Source: an uncultured Collinsella sp. (GTDB lineage: Bacteria > Actinomycetota > Coriobacteriia > Coriobacteriales > Coriobacteriaceae). From it: 7,900 bases of DNA. The stretch is from assembly GCA_900544755.1 (NCBI GenBank), contig UQWQ01000087.1, positions 1 through 7,900 on the forward strand, written 5' to 3'. The translations under genes and the position numbers were made by a program. The notes below the pieces were generated by a model. The model had not been told where the DNA came from. It did no database searches and saw only the letters and a list, made by a program, of their open reading frames with translations. Within the stretch, counting starts at the first letter, position 1, and every line of letters begins with the position of its first letter. Shown in pieces: positions 5,450-7,900 of the stretch.

Positions 5450-5818
5450 ATGATTCAGATGCAAACCATGCTGAACGTCGCCGACAACTCCGGCGCTCGC
5501 AAGATTCGCTGCATCAAGGTGCTTGGCGGTTCCAAGCGTCGTTATGCAGGCATCGGCGATGTGTTCATCGGTGCTGTCCAGGAGGCTACCCCTGGCGCCA
5601 ACGTCAAGAAGAAGGACGTTGTCCGTTGCGTCGTCGTTCGCACCGTTAAGGAGATCCGCCGCAAGGATGGCTCCTACATTCGCTTTGATGAGAACGCCTG
5701 CGTTGTCATCAACAACGATGGTTCGCCCGTCGGCACCCGTATCTTCGGGCCCGTCGCTCGCGAGCTTCGTGACAAGAAGTACATGAAGATCGTCTCGCTC
5801 GCTCCCGAGACCCTGTAG
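5450..5818 (+). CDS. rplN: 50S ribosomal protein L14
   Basis: L14 lies at the 30S-50S interface, forms bridges to 16S rRNA, and is the binding site of the silencing factor RsfS. The 122-residue product has the exact family length. It begins MIQMQTMLNVADNSGARKI and includes CIKVLGGSKRRYAGIGDV and RRKDGSYIRFDENACVVIN, then GTRIFGPVARELRDK near the end. ATG 5450 follows GGAGG (5435-5439). In many bacteria it opens the spc operon; the structured gap before it supports that here. Confidence 0.98.
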   Translation: MIQMQTMLNVADNSGARKIRCIKVLGGSKRRYAGIGDVFIGAVQEATPGANVKKKDVVRCVVVRTVKEIRRKDGSYIRFDENACVVINNDGSPVGTRIFGPVARELRDKKYMKIVSLAPETL

Positions 5819-5831
5819 TTAGGGGAGATAT

Positions 5832-6137
5832 ATGTATATCAAGAAGGGCGATAAGGTCCAGGTTCTCTCTGGTAAGGATCGCGGCAAGCAGGGCGTTGTC
5901 CTGCGTGCTCTCCCCGCCGAGAACAAGGTCGTTGTCGAGGGCGTTTCGGTCGTCAAGAAGGCCGTCAAGCCCAACGCTGCCAACCAGCAGGGCGGCATCG
6001 TTTCGCAGGAGGCTCCCATCGATGCCTCCAACGTCAATCTCGTTTGCCCCGAGTGCGGTAAGGTTACCCGCGTCGGTCACGAGAAGGACGGCAAGAACAA
6101 GCTGCGCGTCTGCAAGAAGTGCGGTCACAAGTTCTAA
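5832..6137 (+). CDS. rplX: 50S ribosomal protein L24, zinc-ribbon form
   Basis: L24 is an assembly initiator that binds the 5' end of 23S rRNA. The 101-residue product has an N-terminal KOW motif (about residues 3-30, IKKGDKVQVLSGKDRGKQG). The C-terminal half carries two CxxC pairs, Cys72/Cys75 and Cys94/Cys97, which should bind one zinc ion. Many bacteria have this four-cysteine form; Escherichia coli does not. ATG 5832 follows AGGGGAG (5821-5827), 13 nt after the rplN stop. Unusually, the gene is followed by a terminator rather than by rplE, its near-universal downstream neighbour. Confidence 0.97.
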   Translation: MYIKKGDKVQVLSGKDRGKQGVVLRALPAENKVVVEGVSVVKKAVKPNAANQQGGIVSQEAPIDASNVNLVCPECGKVTRVGHEKDGKNKLRVCKKCGHKF

Positions 6138-6163
6138 GCTGCCCGCAGCATCAAGTTGCTAGC

Positions 6164-6197
6164 AAAGGCCCGGATGCTACGGCACCCGGGCCTTTTT
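6164..6197 (+). terminator. Strong intrinsic terminator after rplX
   Basis: AAAGGCCCGG (6164-6173) pairs perfectly with CCGGGCCTTT (6186-6195). The loop region adds TGC/GCA (6175-6177/6182-6184) around TACG, and the T-run spans 6193-6197. It starts 27 nt after the rplX stop codon and is the best terminator in the window. It should end the ribosomal protein transcript. The A-run on the 5' side means it could also work on the minus strand. Confidence 0.92.
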
Positions 6198-6315
6198 CTA
6201 TCCCCACTCGATGGCTTCGGTTTTGCCGTCCCGTCATTCCGGTTGCATCCAGTTTTCGGTGCCGACTTGAATCGAGTGCCGCCAGGTGACACCCTGTCGC
6301 GTTTCGTCGGCTTCG

Positions 6316-6384
6316 GGGACAAAAGTCGGGACAACTCCAAAAACTATTTTCGAACTCAGGCCTTTGAGTTTTTGTTTTTGTCCC
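6316..6384. repeat. Long imperfect palindrome
   Basis: GGGACAA (6328-6334) pairs with TTGTCCC (6378-6384), and CAAAAACT (6338-6345) with AGTTTTTG (6367-6374), separated by a symmetric 3x3 internal loop. An extra GGGACAAAA (6316-6324) can compete for TTTTGTCCC (6376-6384). An inner hairpin, AACTCA (6353-6358) with TGAGTT (6365-6370), is an alternative core. The form fits a small non-autonomous repeat or an extragenic palindrome. No second copy exists in the window, so repeat status is inferred from structure only. Confidence 0.5.
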
Positions 6385-6511
6385 AAAGGGCGCGGCGGGA
6401 TGCCTTTGGAGGCTCGATAGCGCCGAAAACGCCCGTTTTGAAACGCAAATGTCTTTTCGCGTGCAAGCCGCCAGCTGCAATAGGAAGTGAATCAACGCAG
6501 GTGGCTTTCAA

Positions 6512-6538
6512 GCAGTTTGCAAAACTGCAGGCTGCAGG
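6512..6538. repeat. 7-bp hairpin and CTGCAGG tandem repeat
   Basis: GCAGTTT (6512-6518) pairs with AAACTGC (6522-6528) around a 3-nt loop. Overlapping its 3' arm, CTGCAGG occurs twice in tandem (6525-6531 and 6532-6538). CAGGTGGCTT also occurs at 6498-6507 and again at 6571-6580. No function can be assigned. Confidence 0.4.
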
Positions 6539-6624
6539 TCTTCATTGCCAGTAGGAGAAATGAGTAGTCTCAGGTGGCTTGCCCATGAGTTGACGAACGG
6601 GATTTGAGATTACGCTGACGTCCG

Positions 6625-6654
6625 GAAACGCTTCGAGTACGGCGTTTCTTTTTT
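6625..6654 (+). terminator. Orphan intrinsic terminator
   Basis: GAAACGC (6625-6631) pairs perfectly with GCGTTTC (6642-6648) around a 10-nt loop, followed directly by six T (6649-6654). This is a good intrinsic terminator on the plus strand, but no gene precedes it; the nearest is rplX, already terminated at 6197. A 15-codon frame (ATG 6560 to TGA 6607, with AGGAG only 2 nt before it) is the only candidate coding sequence it could serve, and is not convincing. It may end a small RNA, back up the first terminator, or belong to a dispersed repeat. Confidence 0.7.
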
Positions 6655-6743
6655 GGGGTTTGGGCGTAGCCCCTGCACCCGCGAGCGCGGGCCTTAAGCC
6701 CGCCGAGAGGGTGACGCGTCGAAAACGAAAGGGAAAGAGAGAA

Positions 6744-6813
6744 GGGGCCGTCCCTATCATTCAGCTTGCGACCGAAGTAGACAAGGAGACCCCCTGAGCC
6801 TGAATGATGCCCC
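6744..6813. repeat. Inverted repeat with 9-bp and 5-bp arms
   Basis: ATCATTCAG (6756-6764) pairs perfectly with CTGAATGAT (6800-6808), and GGGGC (6744-6748) with GCCCC (6809-6813), leaving a 7-nt bulge on the left and a 35-nt central segment. The central segment includes a run of five C (6790-6794). The arms are long for chance. They could be ends of a small mobile repeat or a folded RNA. There is no T-run on either strand, so it is not a terminator. Confidence 0.45.
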
Positions 6814-6876
6814 ACAGACCGCGTCCGACCGAGCTCAAGCCGAGCTTTTCCTGACGTCCGCCTTCGCGGAGATGAT

Positions 6877-6879
6877 GGC
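6877..6879. repeat. Target site duplication GGC, left copy
   Basis: GGC directly outside the left terminal inverted repeat; the partner is at 7635-7637. Three-base duplications are usual for this family, but three matching bases in GC-rich DNA are weak evidence alone. The agreement with the ends found independently raises confidence. Confidence 0.55.
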
Positions 6880-6909
6880 TGGATTGGCAACACTTATTTG
6901 GACGATTCC
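6880..6909 (+). repeat. Left terminal inverted repeat of the IS relic
   Basis: It starts TGGATTGGCAACACTTA and overlaps the transposase stop codon (6894-6896). It aligns with the right end (7605-7634, minus strand) at roughly 19 of 26 aligned positions, with small gaps, by hand alignment. Confidence 0.6.
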
Positions 6910-7266
6910 GGGAGGGACGGCCCCGCCTCCCCGAACTCGACCGGCGACATGTAGCCCAGCGTCGAGTGGATCCTGAAGTTGTTGTACCAGTGTACGTAGT
7001 CCGAGAGCTTGGCCCGGAGCTCGCGCGTCGTGCCGAACGTCTCGCGGTGGACGAGCTCGGCCTTCAGTATCCTGTTGGTCGACTCGTCCACGGCGTTGTC
7101 GTAGGGGCAGCCCTTGGCCGACAGCGATCTCTCTACGCCGAAGGCCTCGAGCATCAGGTCGATCTCGGCGCTGTCGAACTCGCTGCCGCGGTCCGTGCGG
7201 AATACCTCGATGCCCGCGCTGCGCCGACATGGGGCAGCGGCCCCCGTTGGCCGCCATGGCCCTCAC
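6894..7266 (-). pseudogene. IS3-family transposase orfB, internally deleted
   Basis: A remnant of the DDE (rve) integrase-type transposase. The N-terminal end survives as VRAMAANGGRCPMSAQ, beginning at a GTG (7266) that overlaps the orfA stop as GTGA. It then jumps, with a change of frame near 7212-7220, into GIEVFRTDRGSEFDSAEID and the rest of the catalytic domain. The second catalytic Asp (in TDRGSEF) and the Glu (in NAVDESTN) are present with exactly 35 residues between them, the D-35-E spacing of this family. The HSTLGYMSPVEF end is intact, and TAA lies at 6894-6896. About 120 of roughly 280 residues remain; the helical domain and the first catalytic Asp are gone. It cannot encode an active enzyme. 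Confidence 0.88.
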
Positions 7267-7593
7267 TTCCGAGCGTATACCGGCGCCGCTCGTCTTAAGA
7301 CGTCGACCTCCATCCGGAGCCTGCGGTTCTCGCGCTTGGGCTCCAGGATCCGGTTCTACTCGGGCGTGCGGTTGTCGGCGGCGCGCGGCGAGCCGGTCTC
7401 GTTTATCGACTTGACCCGCCTCTCCACGGTGCTCTTGTCGAGGTCGCACTCGTCCATGGCCTCGCGCCTGGGCTTTCCGGCGTTGTGGAGGTCGACTATC
7501 TTCCTCTTGAACTCGTCGGTGAAATGCCTCGGTCTGGGGCCGGTCGAGGCCGAGCCCCCGGTCCGGCTGGGATAGCATGTCGCTGCGGGCCAT
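7263..7593 (-). pseudogene. IS3-family transposase orfA, frameshift plus amber codon
   Basis: OrfA carries the helix-turn-helix that binds the element's ends. On the minus strand one frame reads PRHFTDEFKRKIVDLHNAG, then SINETGSPRAADNRTPE, a stop, and then NRILEPKRENRRLRMEVDVL ending in RRAAPVYARK and TGA (7263-7265). The internal TAG (7356-7358) sits where relatives have CAG, so a single C-to-T change explains it. The only good start, ATG at 7593 with GAGAGG before it, is in a different frame (MARSDMLSQPDRGLGLDRP), so a frameshift is also inferred between about 7535 and 7560. The C-terminal part has the leucine-zipper-like spacing of this family. Confidence 0.85.
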
Positions 7594-7604
7594 CGTCTTT
7601 CCTC

Positions 7605-7634
7605 TCGTCGAATATCTAGGCGCTGACGATTCCA
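7605..7634 (-). repeat. Right terminal inverted repeat of the IS relic
   Basis: On the minus strand it reads TGGAATCGTCAGCGCCTA inward and lies 11 nt before the orfA start codon at 7593. It matches the left end imperfectly, as is usual in this family. Confidence 0.6.
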
Positions 7635-7637
7635 GGC
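7635..7637. repeat. Target site duplication GGC, right copy
   Basis: GGC directly outside the right terminal repeat; it matches 6877-6879. Removing the element and one GGC gives a continuous flank reading GATGATGGCGATGGCC, in which no gene can be recognised. Confidence 0.55.
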
Positions 7638-7678
7638 GATGGCCCTCTCTCGCTCCTTACACCTCGATTGTGCGCGCT

Positions 7679-7687
7679 CCCCCCCCC
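7679..7687. repeat. Nine-base C homopolymer
   Basis: Nine consecutive C residues lie directly before a terminator hairpin. Tracts of this length slip during replication and are a common basis of phase variation, but here no gene spans or follows it closely, so a switching role is not supported. It may also be a site of sequencing length error. Confidence 0.6.
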
Positions 7688-7722
7688 AGCGGGCCCGGAT
7701 CGAGCGATTCGGGCCCGCTTTT
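7688..7722 (+). terminator. Strong intrinsic terminator, gene unknown
   Basis: AGCGGGCCCG (7688-7697) pairs perfectly with CGGGCCCGCT (7710-7719). The stem continues through G-T, A-T, T-A and C-G pairs to a 4-nt loop (7702-7705), 14 pairs in all. The T-run is TTTT (7719-7722). It points along the plus strand but no plus-strand gene precedes it. It may have served a gene lost or displaced by the IS insertion. Confidence 0.75.
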
Positions 7723-7900
7723 GGGGCCTGCCGGAAACCCAGTGGTCAAAAAAGGCCAAATATGAGTACTGTTACCAGTTTAGTGGCAGCCAAATGGCCT
7801 CAAAAATCGGTGCCAGAGGCCAAAAGTGCATCGATTATCGTTCTTCAGAGTCGCGATCAGGGGTAGCGCGCAGAGATGTGGTGTAAGAGGCGGGGAATGC
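7723..7900. other. Unassigned sequence with alternative hairpins
   Basis: No gene is supported. TGGCCTC (7795-7801) pairs with GAGGCCA (7816-7822) around a 14-nt loop; AGGCC (7753-7757) could instead pair with GGCCT (7796-7800). A-rich stretches lie next to GGCC in several places. Three plus-strand frames are open for 60-75 codons but have no ribosome-binding site. It may be the leader of a gene beyond the window. Confidence 0.4.

Larger units (their letters stand above)
6198..6879. other. Gene-free region with repeats and orphan terminator
   Basis: No convincing coding sequence was found on either strand. Frames of up to about 130 codons are open, but none has a ribosome-binding site together with protein-like composition. 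One plus-strand frame stays open from about 6593 to the TGA near 6796 without any ATG start; it crosses a terminator and several inverted repeats, so it is probably not translated. The listed content is a palindrome (6316-6384), a hairpin next to a 7-bp tandem repeat (6512-6538), a terminator (6625-6654), a 6-bp hairpin (6687-6703) and a long inverted repeat (6744-6813). It reads as accumulated repeat and terminator debris beside an insertion sequence. Confidence 0.6.
6880..7634 (-). mobile_element. Decayed IS3-family insertion sequence
   Basis: A 755-bp relic whose transposase reads on the minus strand. The ends are imperfect inverted repeats: reading inward from the plus-strand left it is TGGATTGGCAACACTTA, and from the right on the minus strand TGGAATCGTCAGCGCCTA. 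Both begin TGGA, as expected of the TG...CA ends of this family. GGC flanks both sides (6877-6879 and 7635-7637), consistent with the 3-bp target duplication of IS3-family elements. Intact elements have about 1.2-1.3 kb; the shortfall fits the internal deletion in orfB. Both open reading frames are broken, so it cannot move by itself, though the ends could still serve a transposase made elsewhere. Confidence 0.85.

Noticed and set aside
6151..6495. Minus-strand frame of 114 codons after rplX
   Set aside because: It overlaps the terminator stem at its end and has no recognisable protein features.
6156..6554. Plus-strand frame of 132 codons after rplX
   Set aside because: It overlaps the terminator, lacks a ribosome-binding site, and reads through palindromes; no recognisable protein.
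6560..6607. 15-codon plus-strand frame with AGGAG nearby, followed by a terminator
   Set aside because: The ribosome-binding site lies only 2 nt from the ATG and the peptide has no recognisable character. Noted as a weak candidate only.
6835..7593. 252-codon minus-strand frame across the IS as one intact protein
   Set aside because: It mixes frames: only the first ~19 residues and a short middle part correspond to transposase. The real transposase homology is in other frames, so the long product is an artefact of decay.
7679..7687. C9 tract as a phase-variable switch
   Set aside because: No gene or promoter that it could switch is visible; kept only as a simple repeat.
7639..7866. 75-codon plus-strand frame right of the IS, and overlapping neighbours
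   Set aside because: It runs through the C9 tract and the terminator hairpin; no ribosome-binding site or protein-like composition.
1..7900. tRNA, rRNA or CRISPR array
   Set aside because: No cloverleaf, rRNA-like core sequence or regularly spaced direct repeats could be found by eye.

Overview
The window is a GC-rich bacterial chromosome segment dominated by twelve consecutive, intact ribosomal protein genes, all on the plus strand: rplC-rplD-rplW-rplB-rpsS-rplV-rpsC-rplP-rpmC-rpsQ-rplN-rplX (349-6137). This is the S10 operon joined to the start of the spc operon. Strong preference for C/G-ending codons, the L24 zinc ribbon, and the style of the IS3-family relic downstream suggest a Coriobacteriia-type actinobacterium, Collinsella or a relative. 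That assignment rests on recollection and would need a database search.

Layout. Positions 1-348 have no credible gene; rpsJ, which normally precedes rplC, is not there. The stretch looks like a 5' leader for rplC, with a long nested hairpin (277-328) and a competing hairpin (317-341) just before the start codon. rplC, rplD and rplW follow closely. A 179-nt gap (1931-2109) separates rplW from rplB. It holds a 14-bp hairpin, a second copy (22 of 25 bases identical) of a motif also found before rplC, and a nested hairpin whose single-stranded bulge is complementary to the rplB ribosome-binding site. rplB to rpsQ are tightly packed, with stop/start overlaps at rpsC/rplP and rplP/rpmC. A 118-nt gap before rplN, the classical S10/spc boundary, holds a third structured element. 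rplX ends in a strong intrinsic terminator (6164-6197) where rplE would normally follow.

Region 6198-7900 has no intact gene. It contains a long imperfect palindrome, an orphan terminator, a long inverted repeat, and a decayed IS3-family insertion sequence (6880-7634) with recognisable terminal inverted repeats and a 3-bp GGC target duplication. Its orfA has an amber codon and a probable frameshift, and its orfB has lost more than half of its length by internal deletion. Beyond it lie a nine-C tract, another strong terminator and unassigned sequence.

The twelve proteins all act in ribosome assembly: L3, L4, L2, L22, L23, L29, L14, L16 and L24 in the 50S subunit, and S3, S17 and S19 in the 30S. 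The most interesting material is non-coding. Three internal gaps, before rplC, rplB and rplN, each hold an RNA structure, which suggests the cluster is regulated as several separately controlled segments. The cluster is also cut off at both ends relative to the usual bacterial order, with mobile-element debris on the right.
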